Positions 47,086-58,995 are shown, counted from the first letter of the stretch. The stretch: 64,000 nt of DNA from Diadophis punctatus similis (GCA_023053685.1 JALIGW010000016.1:1825501-1889500), one strand, 5' to 3'. The notes: generated from the letters alone by a model not told the origin. Program-made: numbers and translations.

Positions 47086-47427
47086 AATGACCACAGTGGA
47101 ACTGATCTAACCCCTGTGTGGTAATGTGATATTTCACTTAAAAACCATATCACTTAGTGATCATTAAATGAATATATTATATATTGTATATTGTTCCAGC
47201 AGTAGAAAAATTCTCACCTTGGAGCTAGGGTTCACAATAGCAGGACACCCTCAAATATGACCCCCCAAAAATAGCATTCCTTTTGTAAAAATTGTGAAGA
47301 CACTAGTGATTTTCTAAGCAGGAAATAATTTTACTTATTTCAAGAAGAATGAGAGATCTGGTGGGAACTTGCTACCATTTTCAACAGTGTTTCCTTCTTG
47401 ACTTATTTTCCCTTCCCTTCAGAGAAG

Positions 47428-47895
47428 TACCGTATTTTCCGGAGTATAAGACGCACTTTAGTTTTTGGGGAGGAAAATAGGGGGGAAAATCTGCCTGCCA
47501 GGTATTCATCTCGCTAGCGTCCTTAGTCTGGTCAGCTTCAGCACATTATTTTATCCCTTGGTTAGGACTTAAAAAAACCTTCTTCGGAGAGAAAGAGCCT
47601 GCAAGCCAGTAAGATCTGGGAAGATCATTAGCACCTGGTTAGGGCTAGAAAAAAACTTTTTTGGAGCAAGTAGAGCAATGAAAAAACCCTGCAAAGACTT
47701 TGGGCTGGAAAAAACGTTCTTCGGAGAGAGTAACAATGAAAAAGCCTGCAAGGTAAGAGCTGGGAAGATAGTTAGCACCTAGTTAGGGCTGGAAAAAAAG
47801 CTCTGGAAAAGCTACATTCAGAGTATAAGACGCACCCAAATTTTCAGCCACTTTTAGGGAGGAAAAAGGTGCGTCTTATACTCCAAAATACGGTA
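47428..47895. mobile_element. TA-flanked MITE with CCGTATTTTCC termini
   Basis: The left terminus is CCGTATTTTCCGGAGTATAA, and the right is its complement (TTATACTCCAAAATACGG). TA lies on both sides (47428-47429, 47894-47895), the duplication of Tc1/mariner elements. Two imperfect internal repeats of about 110 bp share GCACCTGGTTAGGGCT/GCACCTAGTTAGGGCT. Non-coding. Confidence 0.8.
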
Positions 47896-49237
47896 CATCA
47901 TAGGAAACTTTGAGGTAAATCTTAGACCATCTAGACAGGATTGTTATTGTTGAATGGCAGCAATTCTGTAGCATTTCAGGCAAGAATTTTTCCAGCATGA
48001 ACCTGAACCTTTTATACACACAAGCAGGAACTCTTCCCCTAAACCACAGAGAGGTTAGTTTCAAACCATACAATTGTAACCAATATCTGAGGACCTCCTA
48101 ATGGGAAAGCAGGCCTGGAGTCTGAGTTGCATTGGTTCAGGTTTTGCTGGCAGCTTTTTTTAGCAGTGTCTGCTGTATCGGGGCAGAATACAAACAAGTA
48201 GTTATTTAATGTGTTCTGTGTTAGAACTATAATTACAAGTAAGGGTATGACCCAATCAAGTTTAGTCTGACTGTTTACATGTTTCAACTGATGGAGCCTA
48301 CAACATTGGTGAATAAAAGTAGAACCGGATTAACACTGTTTAGGGTAATTTGCTATATTTGTACACATAAACAGTCATATTTTTAACAAAATGCTGGCTC
48401 TAAATATATATAGAGGTCATTAGGTATGTATAAATAGACAGACATGCTGTTCAATATTATATACAACTGATTGTTCCCAGCAAGGAAGCAAACTGCGAAC
48501 GTATTTGTCTTTGGTAATCTCTGCTTTGTGAGATCTTAAGCAAAATAATCCCTTTCTTCCAACATTTTGTGGATTAGCTCTACTCCTAGAGCGTGACAGG
48601 CTTTAAATAACCTAATGATTAGGTATCTACAAAATCCTTTTTCTTATAAATATTACATGACTTTTTTCTGAATAGTAGGAATGTAAATCAGCTTTATTCT
48701 TGCTATTCAGAACATCAGGGAAAAATACAATTGAATTATAGCCTTATGTTCAACCAGCCACCATGAAATTACTGTTAATGCCAACACAGACCAGCTCATC
48801 ATATGATTACAGGAGAAATGACTGGAATGTTACCCACTCCACCTACCATATGCACACACCTGCTAAAATTGCCCTTTGCTTTCAGCTGAAATGTCAGTAA
48901 ATGGCTTGTAAAAGCAAATGGTAAAGTCCGTTTGTCCCACTTATTATCAAATGTAAAGGAGAGTTTGTAAAAGTGGTTTTATGCAGTCACTGATGCCTTT
49001 GCCCTATGGAATGTTCATTTTATGCTGCAAAATTCTTTCTCTCAGTCTCTCAGACTTACATTCTAATGCTCACTATAAATTAGTCCAATATTTACAAACA
49101 CGACAAGATTATTAGGCTTATAAATTTATTTTCCTTTAATTCCATCTCAGATGAAATAATGACATATTTTCAGTATCTATATTTATTTATTACATTTATA
49201 TGTCACTATCTAGAATGATTCTTTGATATCAATCAAA
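47896..49237. other. Unassigned sequence, part possibly conserved non-coding
   Basis: No gene or repeat family is recognised. The stretch 48700-49080 lacks repeat signatures and has the even composition seen in conserved non-coding DNA. This is only an impression. Confidence 0.3.
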
Positions 49238-49481
49238 CAGAATAGAACTGGAAGGGAGCTTGGAGGTCTTCTAGTCTAACCCCTTGCTCAAGCAGGAGAC
49301 CCTATTCCATTTCAGACAGGTGTCTGTCCAGTCTCTTCTTAAAAACCTTCAGTGATGAAGCACCTACAACTTCTGAAGTCAAGCTGTTCCATTGATTAAT
49401 TGTTCTCACTGTTAGGAAGTTTCTCCATAATTCCAGGTTGCTTCTCTCCTCGATTAGTTTCCATCCATTGTTTCTTGTACT
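49238..49481 (-). pseudogene. CR1 LINE 3' end
   Basis: The minus strand encodes ERSNLELWRNFLTVRTINQW, then SLTSEVVGASSL, followed by the 3' UTR with GAAGACCTCCAAGCTCCCTT. Truncated at about 49481, where unrelated sequence starts. Confidence 0.9.
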
Positions 49482-50186
49482 TGGAAGTTGCAAAATTGTT
49501 TAAATAGTTTTTTAAAGTACAAGTAATTTTTAAGAAGTGCATCCAATCTTCAGCCATGTATAGGTCTTCTTTCATTCCTTCCTTGCTTTCAGTTTTAATT
49601 TCTATTGTATTTTTAGTCCACAATGTTGTGTGTAAAATAGAATACACAGAAAGATAAAGGCAAGGGATGTATGATGCAGATACATCAACTTTTATTTAGA
49701 TGAAAATCATGCAAGAGTTTATATTCTCTGAATCTATAAGCTTTGTGATTAAATGATTGCAACAACCAAAAAACAGCAACGGTCATTCTAATACAATCAC
49801 TTTCCAGAATTTTGTTAGTTAATTTATTTTTATTTATTTATTTTGTGAGATTTATATACCGCCTCACAGTGCAAGCACTCTCTAAGCGGTCTTATCTTCC
49901 CAGGTGGCCCTTGTTATCTGCGGTCTTGTTATCTTCACAAATGGTTTTCTACAGTTACTAAATAGAGACCAGTTCTTGATATCTACAGTAAACATTCTTG
50001 TATATATACAGTATGCAGGATATGGCTTTTTCCTGCTATTTTATTGTAAACAAAATCGAAGATAACTTTTATGGATACATAAAGTATGTTTTTTCTTTTT
50101 CTTTTATTTTCTGCAGTTTTGACAGCTTAACCTGGATGGCTGATGGCAGTGATGTCAAGGGATGACTTCACGAAAGAAGGCAAATA
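49482..50186. other. Mostly unassigned; short L2/SINE tail
   Basis: 49818-49900 on the minus strand reads CCGCTTAGAGAGTGCTTGC, GGCGGTATATAAATC and AAATAAATAAA, an L2-type or SINE tail. The rest is unassigned. Confidence 0.4.
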
Positions 50187-50194
50187 TATGGTTC

Positions 50195-50551
50195 CAGGGG
50201 CGGGTTGCTCGCTTACTGATGCTGGTGCGCTGCGTGCGCATCTCCACATTTTGGGCACGCATGTGCTCGCTACGCATGTGCGACCCCTCACGCGATTTTG
50301 CTTCTGTGCATGCGTGGAAGCAAAATCTTGCCGAAATCTCACATGTACGTGCATCCCCTCGTGAGATTTTGGCGCAATTTTGCTTCTGTGCATGCACGGA
50401 AGCAAAATCGCCCAAAACTTCTCAGAAAAAGATGGCGATGCGCACGACAGACTGGCGGAGACGGCTCCGGAGTGGTCACACGCAAATTGCGCAATCGGCC
50501 GCTCCCTACTGGAGCTACGCACCGGACAGCTCCAGTAGGAACCCACCACTG
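50195..50551. mobile_element. hAT MITE, family C (short form)
   Basis: 357 bp from CAGGGGCGGGTTGC to AGGAACCCACCACTG, with perfect 8-bp duplications TATGGTTC (50187-50194, 50552-50559). The inner blocks TTTTGCTTCTGTGCATGC and GGAAGCAAAATC link it to the copy at 11960. Confidence 0.93.
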
Positions 50552-50559
50552 TATGGTTC

Positions 50560-51270
50560 CCAGGATAATGTTGTAAGCTCCAGTCTGGGTTGGTCGCTGG
50601 GATCAGAGGTTTAGTCTTCCGAGCTTTCAGACTCATTATGGAGCCCATCCTCAGGGAACTTCTCTCTCACCAGAATTTGTGCTTTGGGCTATTCTATGCA
50701 TAGTATTTATGTGGAGCTTGGTTGTGTATGAGTTTTTAGTTGTTGATTGGGGTGTTGATGGCCAGTTATTAAGTCGTTGGCTGTTGTTTCCTTGTGCTGC
50801 CAGGTCTTTAGCTCCTAAGTACCTGATAAGCTGGTGGTAAATCAGCACTCCTGTTGACTGATAAGGGACCTGTTTCCCAGGGTTCAATCATTTCCTGGCT
50901 ATTTTTGTACCTGCTCAGCTAACAATTTTAGTAGCAACGAAATGGAACCCCTCTATCAAGGAGTCATTTAGCATGCACACAGCTCCATTTGTGCAAGCGA
51001 CGGACATACCATGCACTGCTTGCACAAATGGAGCTGTGCTCGTGTGCTCACCCCCTCTTCTAAATAGGCTGAGGCCCGGTTGCAGTCTGGGGGTTGGGGA
51101 CCTCTGCTTAATTATATTTTTAAAAAAGGAGAGAAAAGAACTAAAAAAAACCCCTCAAACCACAAACTCAAACATGTAAAAAAACAGGAAAACATATCAC
51201 ATACAGTATATATTAAATCATTCAGTTAAGTGTGGCTTTATTGAATAATATTGCTCAATCTTTGTCATAT
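50560..51270. other. Unassigned sequence
   Basis: No gene is supported. At about 50967-51040 a short inverted pair (CAGCTCCATTTGTGCAAG and CTTGCACAAATGGAGCTG) makes a hairpin of about 75 bp; its origin is unknown. Confidence 0.4.
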
Positions 51271-51356
51271 ACACAAACACACATATGCATGCATACACGT
51301 GTGCGCATGCGTGAGTCCGCGCCCGTGCGCGCGCGCGCACACACACACACACACAC
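51271..51356. repeat. Alternating purine-pyrimidine tract (CA/CG/TG)
   Basis: About 85 bp of alternating steps, including GTGCGCGCGCGCGCAC and (AC)n. This composition favours Z-DNA. Confidence 0.9.
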
Positions 51357-51897
51357 CTACCTAGTAGAGAAATTTCCTTAGAACAACTCCATGATTGAAT
51401 ACTTTTGTCAAATGATCTCTTTATTTTTTTATTTATCAAATTACTACACTACCCATCTCACCCAAGTGATTCTGGGCAGTTTATAAACAGCATATCTTTT
51501 ACCGTGAGGTCTTAAGCTCGTTACCTTCTTTACCAATTATATTGTCTGTGCCTTTTCTCAGAACATTGAAATAAAATTACAAATTCCTTTTGCTTTTATT
51601 CTTTTTTATATTCTTGTTCAGCTTTTGTTCTTTTTTATGTTATTTATGATTGAATCCTTCCATGAATGTTTTCATTTTTGTCATAGCCTTTTACACTACC
51701 AAGCCTACTGATGCTTTCCACCATACTCCACCATATTCTCTGATAAAAATTAGATTATTGTACATAAATATTAAACAAATTCCACTTCTATTCTGAGTTT
51801 AAGACAGTACCCCTAAGAATTGGTTATGCATTTAAGTTTCATAATGTCTTACTTACTGATGCTTATATGTGCCACAAATCTACCTTTTCATTAAACC
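51357..51897. other. Mostly unassigned; short L2-type tail
   Basis: 51417-51495 (TTTATTTTTTTATTTATC, then CTACCCATCTCACCCAAGTG) resembles a minus-strand L2-type 3' end. The rest is unassigned AT-rich DNA. Confidence 0.4.
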
Positions 51898-51905
51898 TTC
51901 TAGTG

Positions 51906-52518
51906 CAGTGGTTCCCAACCTTTCTAATGCTGCGACCTCTTAATATAGTTCCTCATGTTGTGGTGACCCCCAACCATAAAATTATTTTCGTTGCTACTTC
52001 ATAACTGTAATTTTGCTACTGTTATGAATCGTAATGTAAATATCTAATATGCAGGATGTATTTTCATTGTTACAAATTGAACATAATTAAATCATAGCGA
52101 TTAATCACAAAAACAATATGTAATTATGCCAGATCAGAAATTCTCGGGCCAGTCTTTGCAAGAGCACAAGGAATATCATCTTCCACAACAAATCTATTTC
52201 TGTATTTAGACTTGATAACCAACAAGTGTACAGCAATATTTCTCATTCTCAGCAACTTTTAAGGTGCCTGGACTTCAACTCCCAGAATTCAAAGCAAAGC
52301 TGGCCCCTTAGCTGATGTCGTCAAAGCTCGGCCGCCAGATGTCACAAACGCCTCTCACCGAATGGCACCTCTCCCAACCAATCAGAGGGCTTGGGCGAGT
52401 TGAGTCGATATGGCCAGGCTTGTGGCAGTGGGGGGGGAGCTGAGGATGCCGGGGCGACCCCTGGGAAATGGTTGTTCGACCCCCAAAGGGGTCCCGACCC
52501 CCAGGTTGGGAACCACTG
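51906..52518. mobile_element. SPIN-related hAT element, mosaic interior
   Basis: 613 bp from CAGTGGTTCCCAACC to GGTTGGGAACCACTG, with perfect 8-bp duplications TTCTAGTG (51898-51905, 52519-52526). The first 235 bp (GTTGTGGTGACCCCCAACCA, TTTCGTTGCTACTTCATAAC, GAATCGTAATGTAAATATC) match the SPIN hAT consensus as I recall it, and the last 60 bp also fit. The middle holds a family A-like segment (GGACTTCAACTCCCAGAATT) and sequence unlike SPIN. SPIN elements are known for horizontal transfer among vertebrates. No transposase here. Confidence 0.85.
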
Positions 52519-52689
52519 TTCTAGTGAAATGAGCATATTTCATTTGCATATTGCATAAAACAAAGCAGGTGATATATGGTTATTCTTGCTAAATAGATTT
52601 TTTGGTATATGTTCTTGCTAAAGAAGAAGCTTGTTTACTATGTTAAAGAAGCACAGGAAAAAAATTAACAACTAGAGATATATAAATCT

Positions 52690-53130
52690 TCAAAAGAGTC
52701 CTTTGCATTCCTTTTCATTATGAGCCATCAAGTCGGTATCAACTATTAGCAACCATACATATAGATTTTCTCCACAATTAGCTGTTCCCAGGCTGGTCAT
52801 TCAGGTCTTCCAATGGTACGCCATCACTGCTGTACCTGAGTTCATCTACCTAGTTGTTGGTTATATTTTTCTTCTCTTTCTACTTTTCCAATCATTAGAG
52901 TCTTCTCCAAAGAGTTAGGTCTTTGTGTTATGTGTCCAAAGTAGTACAATTTGAGTCTGGTCATTTTTGCCTTAAGTAAGAATTCTGAGTTGATTTGTTT
53001 CATGATCCAGTTGTTTGTTTTTTTGGCTGTCCACAATATTCTCAGGAATCTTTCCCAAACCCAAAGTTTCTATCTTGCTTCTTTGGAGTTCAACTTTTGC
53101 TCGCATAGAGGATCAAAGGGAAACCATTAC
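52690..53130 (-). pseudogene. RTE/Bov-B LINE 3' part
   Basis: The minus strand encodes TAKKTNNWIMKQINSEF, then KMTRLKLYYFGHITQRPNS and LEKTLMIGKVE, the typical end of Bov-B ORF2 (L-YFGH--RR--SLEKT-MLGK). Downstream of it the frame is broken. The Sauria-type SINE at 62068 belongs to a family that uses a Bov-B-like 3' end. Confidence 0.82.
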
Positions 53131-53416
53131 CTGCTCTGTTCTGATCTTTATAACTGTCGACACATCCTGGCATTTGAAACCAGTGAACAAATAAGATAAT
53201 TCAAACACAGTAACCATACATATTGCTTAAAAATTTATGTAGTATGACAGAATGTACTTACATCCATAATTTAAACAAACAGTTATTAATCTAGGAACCA
53301 AAAATATTAATAAGAACTAAGATGGAGGAAAAACACCCAATGCTGACCCATCACATAAAAAGTTTAAATCATTTAAGAAGCTATCCGATTTTCACAGAGA
53401 AATGGAAGGAAAGAGG

Positions 53417-53938
53417 CAGGGGCGGGTTCCTAATATTTTTACTACCACTCTGTGGGCGTGGCTTATTTTGTGGGTGTGGCTTGCCGACCATGTGACCGGG
53501 TGGGCGTGGCTTCTCGGACTGCTGAAGGGAGGGGAACTGAGATAGGTCCTGCTGCCCATTCCCCCTCCCCTCAGCAGCTCGAGAAGCCTCAAACATGCAA
53601 AAATTCCTAGAATCATCACCGCGCATTCGTGGCTTCTCAGACTGCTGAAGGGAGGGGAATGGAGATAGCTCCTGCCGCCCATTCTTTCAGGGTGTCACGC
53701 GCTCTCTCAACCATCCTCCCCTGCTTGGACTCACTGTGGGGTAGGAAGGCAGTCCATGTGCAGTGCCGGAAGCTCGGCTTCTGGGCATGCGCAGAAGAAA
53801 AATAAAAAAAAATTAAAAAAAAATTTTTTTAATGGCGGCACCCAGGCACCGGCAACCGACCGCACCGGTACTGTGACGTCACCAGTGGGCCGCTACCGGT
53901 GCTATAGAGTGGACCGCACCAGTAGGAACCCACCACTG
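53417..53938. mobile_element. hAT MITE, family C (long GC-rich form), copy
   Basis: 522 bp from CAGGGGCGGGTTCCTA to TAGGAACCCACCACTG, with perfect 8-bp duplications GAAAGAGG (53409-53416, 53939-53946). It aligns end to end with 8849-9369, with scattered substitutions and small A/T-run indels. Confidence 0.94.
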
Positions 53939-53946
53939 GAAAGAGG

Positions 53947-55684
53947 TTATTTCAGAGACATGGTGCTTAGATCCTGGAAGTAAGAAGAAAAAGACTTGCT
54001 TGGATGACTAAGAAGCGAAGAGGATTTTAGGGATAAATAAGGGTTGTGGCTCTAAGGATAAGTACCTTCAGTTTAAATTATTTAGCTCCAAAAGGTAGTA
54101 GTGAAGAACCATAACCTATATGGAGATGTGGAAAGACTCAGAACAGTTTGAATGGCACTGTTTTAAAATAAGAACAGAGGACAGACAGAAGAAATGGAAA
54201 CATCTGTCTGGAAAATGATGTAATGAACAACCATGGCATGCATGATTAAAGCTATAGTCTCCTCTATCAGAAACCCCGGATACCGTGAATATTCATCAGA
54301 TGAAAACTTCACTGTGTGTTAAGCAGAAAATCAGCCAACCAGGACCCCAAGCCTGAGAGCAGGGAAAACTGAGGTGAGCCAGGAGCCCTGGAGACAATTA
54401 AAGGGGGAGATCTAACAGGATGGAAATCAGAATAAACTTTGTCTTCATATTCAGTTTAATGCTATGGGAGGATCCCAAGAGGAATCTCTAATAAAATATT
54501 ACATCACAATTGACCACTTATCATCATCAACGGCATGAAAGGCAATAGACTTGAGCATCATAAGTGTAGAACATTATTAAGAAATGTATACCCAATGGAA
54601 GATTACAAAACAGACAAGAGAAACCCCAGAACCATAACAAAAGTGCTATTGCAGAGGCAGAAACATACTATTTTCAGAGAATTTACAGAGAAAACGAGAC
54701 ACTGTTAGGCATGTAGATCTTTTTGAATGCTATAAACAACAATACAATGAAACTCTCAGCCTCTATATTAAAATTAGCAGACTGAAATTTCACCTGAAAA
54801 CATGTAATTATACATGAAAAGTGCTGAGAATAAGGACTATTATTATACTTCTAAATACAGTGTTGTTTGGATGTGGGAAATAAACATTTGAGGTAAATGA
54901 ACACTCATCTGGGTCTAATTAAATGCAATTAATTTAATTTCTTTTTTCCCATAGATACATTAGGAACGAAGTATTGTTTCCTAGTTCATACAGCAGTTGA
55001 TTAATAAATAGAGTTAACTCTTGTAATGCAGGCAATATAGTTTTAATAAAAGAATAATACCCAACCTTGGAAATATACTGTACATAATTGAACTATCTAA
55101 AAATGGAAGTACTGGAAGAACCACTCTTCCCAAAAAAGGAGGAAGTATGAAGGACTTTTTTTTTCCAAAGCGCCTTCACAATGTATTTAGATTTCATTGT
55201 ATAAATTAGGCTCTCCCCACCACCACCCGAGATCTTATAGAGTGCAAAAATAATAAGTTTTTGCTGGCACTTTGTGCCAAAATAAATGACAGAATATCTA
55301 TTCCCCAGAAAATGGTCTGGTTAACATTTGTCTTCCCTGAAAATTGTCTGTGCTTGTAATAGAGGCTGCACTTGTTTTCTAAATTACCACTTGGATGTCA
55401 TGGGGGAAAGAATCATGACATTCTATAAATACATCTGACTTTTTAAAAGTTAAAAAGAATACGGGAAAGTTAAACTGTTAAATAAAGGAAGAAAGGTTAC
55501 CTCATGTTTAATCCAATCAGTGCAGCCCTCATGTGCGTTACCTCCTCTCTAGCCTGCTTTTTGTTTTGGGTGTTATTTTTTACAAATTTTTAAATAATAA
55601 AAATTAGTAGAAATGTTTGCCTTAGTATTCTCATACTTATTTATGCATATAGACTCCGTTTATGTTTGTTTGTTATATACTAAG
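53947..55684. other. Unassigned sequence, part possibly conserved non-coding
   Basis: About 1.7 kb with no gene and no repeat that I can name. 54900-55400 is even in composition and free of repeat signatures. Confidence 0.3.
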
Positions 55685-55692
55685 ATCTATAC

Positions 55693-56074
55693 CCGTGATG
55701 GCGAACCTATGGCACGAGTGCCACAAGTGGCACGTGGAGCCATATCGGTGGGCACACGAGCTCAGGTCCGGCGTGCATGTGTGCACCAGCCGGCTGATTT
55801 TCAGGCCTTCTGGGCCCACTGGGAGTCGGGAAACAGGCTGTTTCCAGCCTCCAGAGGGGGTGGGGAAGGCCGTTTTTGCCCTCCCCAGGCTCCTAGAAAG
55901 GCTCTGGAGCCTGGGGAGAGCAAAAAATGGGTGTGCCATTGCATGCTGGGAGCAGGGGGGTCATGCGTGCATGTGCGGGGGTGCATGGAATTATGAGTGT
56001 GGGCACGCACACACGTGATCCCCCACATTCCCCCCCCTTTTGGCACGTGAACCAAAAAAGGTTCGCCATCACTG
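55693..56074. mobile_element. hAT MITE, family B, copy 4
   Basis: 382 bp from CCGTGATGGCGAACCTATGG to GGTTCGCCATCACTG, with perfect 8-bp duplications ATCTATAC (55685-55692, 56075-56082). Orientation is as in the copy at 43372. Confidence 0.95.
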
Positions 56075-56082
56075 ATCTATAC

Positions 56083-57105
56083 AGTACACTGAATATAAGT
56101 AAAGAAAGGAAAAATAAAGGTTTGGGTTTTGGTTCACTTTGTTAGTGAACTGAAGGACAAGAGAGAATTGTGAGCTTAGGCACAGTTGGGGGAGTGCAAC
56201 AAAGAGGCTTTGTGTAGAATTTCATGTGCCAAGCAACCTGAAGAGATCAAGCAACACCTCTATCACATGGCTTGCTGCCATAATCCATTTCCCTTCCGTG
56301 CACCGTCACTGCATACGCTTTGAACAGTTGCAAAGGCTAACAGAAGGGAGCTTCTGCTCCTTCCTGAGCAATAGAAATTATGACAATCTATTGCTTCAAG
56401 CTAACTAATGAAACAAAAAGTATATGTGGCATTGTTGGTAATTTAATCATAAATACTTAAGCAAACTGTATTAGAATTTCCCAGTTTTATAAAGCAGATA
56501 TCAAAAACTTGCATCAGATTCTTAACAAAATGCCATGATTGAAACCCGCATTGGAATTCAACATTGTATCCACGCTAGCTGGCTCATACCACAATTCCAG
56601 TTCTTCGGGGTTTTTTCTCAATTGCTGCTATTTTGTGGGTGTTGGTGGTCACATACAGACCTGCACAAGGGCAAAACGTTGTTTTCAGATCCTCCACTCT
56701 CTCCTCAGGCAGTCTGCTCACTAACATTCTCCATCCTTGTCCTTTTAAATCCTAATAAGAAAATACAACATGGAGAGTCTTGGCCATAAGCAAGCTATTA
56801 AGCATAGACTTTATCATTGTCAGAGATACTGGAATTAAAATATAGAACAACTAAAGTAGCTCCAAAGTTTCTGTTCCAACCATCTTAGTGCAAAGTCACA
56901 GAACCCAGTACATTGTCTATGCAATAGGATATACTCATAACAATGCTTGTTCCTAATATTAACTTAATTTTTCTTTGATTTCCTTGTTGAAAACATTCCT
57001 CAGGCATTTGCTTTACAATGCACATTTCTCTTTAAATTACTTCATTTTCCTCAACTGTCAAATGAATGCATATTTGAATCCCCTCCCCCCCTGTCTTCTT
57101 TTAGT
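56083..57105. other. Unassigned sequence
   Basis: No gene or repeat is recognised. Confidence 0.35.
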
Positions 57106-57895
57106 TATCTCGGTATGTCTGGTCTAACGAAGAGAAGGAATAGGGATGACATGATAGTAATCTTCCAATATTTGAGGGGCTGTCACAAAAGAGAGGGGGT
57201 CAACCTATTATCCAAAGCTCCTGAAGGCAGGATAAGAAGTAACAGATGAACATTTATGAAGGAGCGATCCAACGTAAAACTAAGGAAAGATTTCCTGACA
57301 GTGACAAGAATCACTGGAACAGCTTGTCTCCAAAAGTTGTGGGTGCACCATCACTGGAGATATTTAAGAAGAGATTGGGCAGTCATTTGTCTGGAATGGT
57401 CTAGGGCAGTGATGGCGAACCTTTTTTCCCTCGGGTGCCGAAAGTGCACGTGCGCATGCTATTGCGCATGCGTGCATGCCCACACCTATAATTCAATGCC
57501 CCCTATGCGCCCCACCCCCTGCGTATGTGTGTGTGCCCCCTTCGCTACTCCACCCCTCACACATGCGTGCACGACCCCCCTCCTCCATTTCCCGACTTCC
57601 GATGGGCCCGGTAGGCCCATTTTTTGCCCTCCGCAGGCTCCAAATGCTTTCTTGGAGCCTGGGGAGGGCGAAAACGCCCTCCCAGAGCCTCCGCGTGAGC
57701 TGAAAATCAGCTGGCCAGCACGCACATGCATGCTGGAGTTCAGCTAGGGCAACGGCTCATATGCCGGCAGATATGGTTCCGCGTGCCACCTGTGGCACTC
57801 ATGCCATAGGTTCGCCATCACGGGTCTAGGGTCTCCCGCTTGAGCAGGGGATTAGACAACCTCCAAGGCCCTTCTAACTCTCTTATTCTGTTATC
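57106..57895 (+). pseudogene. CR1 LINE 3' end, split by an hAT
   Basis: Plus-strand pieces run from RNRDDMIVIFQYLRGCHKRE through LVTRITGTACLQK-type sequence to the 3' UTR, interrupted at 57407-57831 by an hAT MITE and its duplication. It resumes with GTCTCCCGCTTGAGCAGGGG and ends near TCTTATTCTG. The interruption falls at the same CR1 position as in the copy at 42959. Confidence 0.88.
57407..57823. mobile_element. hAT MITE, family B, copy 5, in CR1 3' UTR
   Basis: 417 bp from CAGTGATGGCGAACC to GGTTCGCCATCACGG, with perfect 8-bp duplications GTCTAGGG (57399-57406, 57824-57831). The TGCCACCTGTGGCAC end is on the right, opposite to the copy at 43372. Confidence 0.95.
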
Positions 57896-58414
57896 TGTTA
57901 AAGTATAGGGAAAGGCAAATTGAGCTTGAAAGAGAAAATATTATTTTAAATCTCTTTGTAGAGTTATGAATCATTTCTGAACAATTCAGCTCTGAGTACT
58001 GTATAATGAATGGTTGCTCTTAGTAACATGTATTAGGGTAATGTGTTATTTTGCTAAGAAATCTTCTTGGACAGAACAGTCTTTGCTGAATAAAATCCAT
58101 TCACTTTTAGGGGTAAGCAGATGCTCTGTGAAACATGACTGCTCACCTATATCTTATCAGAGGTTTCCTTTATACTGTCTAAATGCAATATGGTGCAATA
58201 ATATCCATAGTCACCCTATAATTCTTCCTGATAGTTGGATACTAGCTGCTAGGTTCAGGCAATTTAGAGTAACTTTCTGCTTAAAAGAATTCACAGCAGT
58301 GCACAAAGCAATAAACATAATCGACATACAGCAATTAAGAACATCATTAAAATAAAGGCAAATTCTTCATGCCTACGTAATACAGGTTCTTAGTGTAACT
58401 GGATGCAAATGTCA
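57896..58414. other. Unassigned sequence
   Basis: A 113-codon frame at 58014-58355 shows no recognised motif. Nothing else is seen. Confidence 0.35.
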
Positions 58415-58422
58415 AGCCTATG

Positions 58423-58995
58423 CAGAGGTGGGTTCCTCCCAGTTCGGTCTGGTTTGCCCGAACTGGTAGCAACCAGCTGATGACATCACGATGACATCAC
58501 GGAATCGGTTCAGTCGGTGCTGGTCTGTGGGCGCCACCCATCTTTTAAAAAAATCAGAATTTTTTCCCTATTTTTTTTAATATATTGCATACACATACAG
58601 TATATATAGTAGATAATGTATCTTTTGTATCTATACTATGTAATATGTATGTACACATATGACATATATACATAGGATAAATAGTATATTTTGGATGTTC
58701 AGTAGTAGTAAATAAATAGACAGGGAAATTGTATCTCGTTGAGGCCTTTGAGGTGAGGAGAGGCCAGGCACTCTAACCCTAACCCTAACCCTTGACGTGA
58801 ATGAAGTCAGGTTGGCCACGCCCACCCACACATGATCAGTGAGCTACATCTGCCCAGTCACACGACCACAAAACTACACCTGCAAAGTCACATTACCAGG
58901 AAGCCACGCCCACCATCACATGACCCTCAAGACACACCCATAAAACAAGCCATGCCCACAGAACCGGTAGTAAAAAAATTTAGAACCCACCCCTG
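58423..58995. mobile_element. hAT MITE, family C, with a telomere-like repeat inside
   Basis: 573 bp from CAGAGGTGGGTTCC to AGAACCCACCCCTG, with perfect 8-bp duplications AGCCTATG (58415-58422, 58996-59003). The left 140 bp match the form at 36748. The right 200 bp match, in reverse, the GGGCGTGGC-rich part of the form at 8849. The middle is AT-rich with CTAACCCTAACCCTAACCCT at 58773-58792. Confidence 0.9.
58773..58792. repeat. Short interstitial telomere-type repeat
   Basis: Just over three CCCTAA units, perfect, within an hAT MITE. Confidence 0.9.

Noticed and set aside
53751..53840. Possible host exon with a GTxGGAAG...GGCGGC context in family C copies
   Set aside because: The same sequence occurs at 9190-9270 within an element that has exact terminal duplications.
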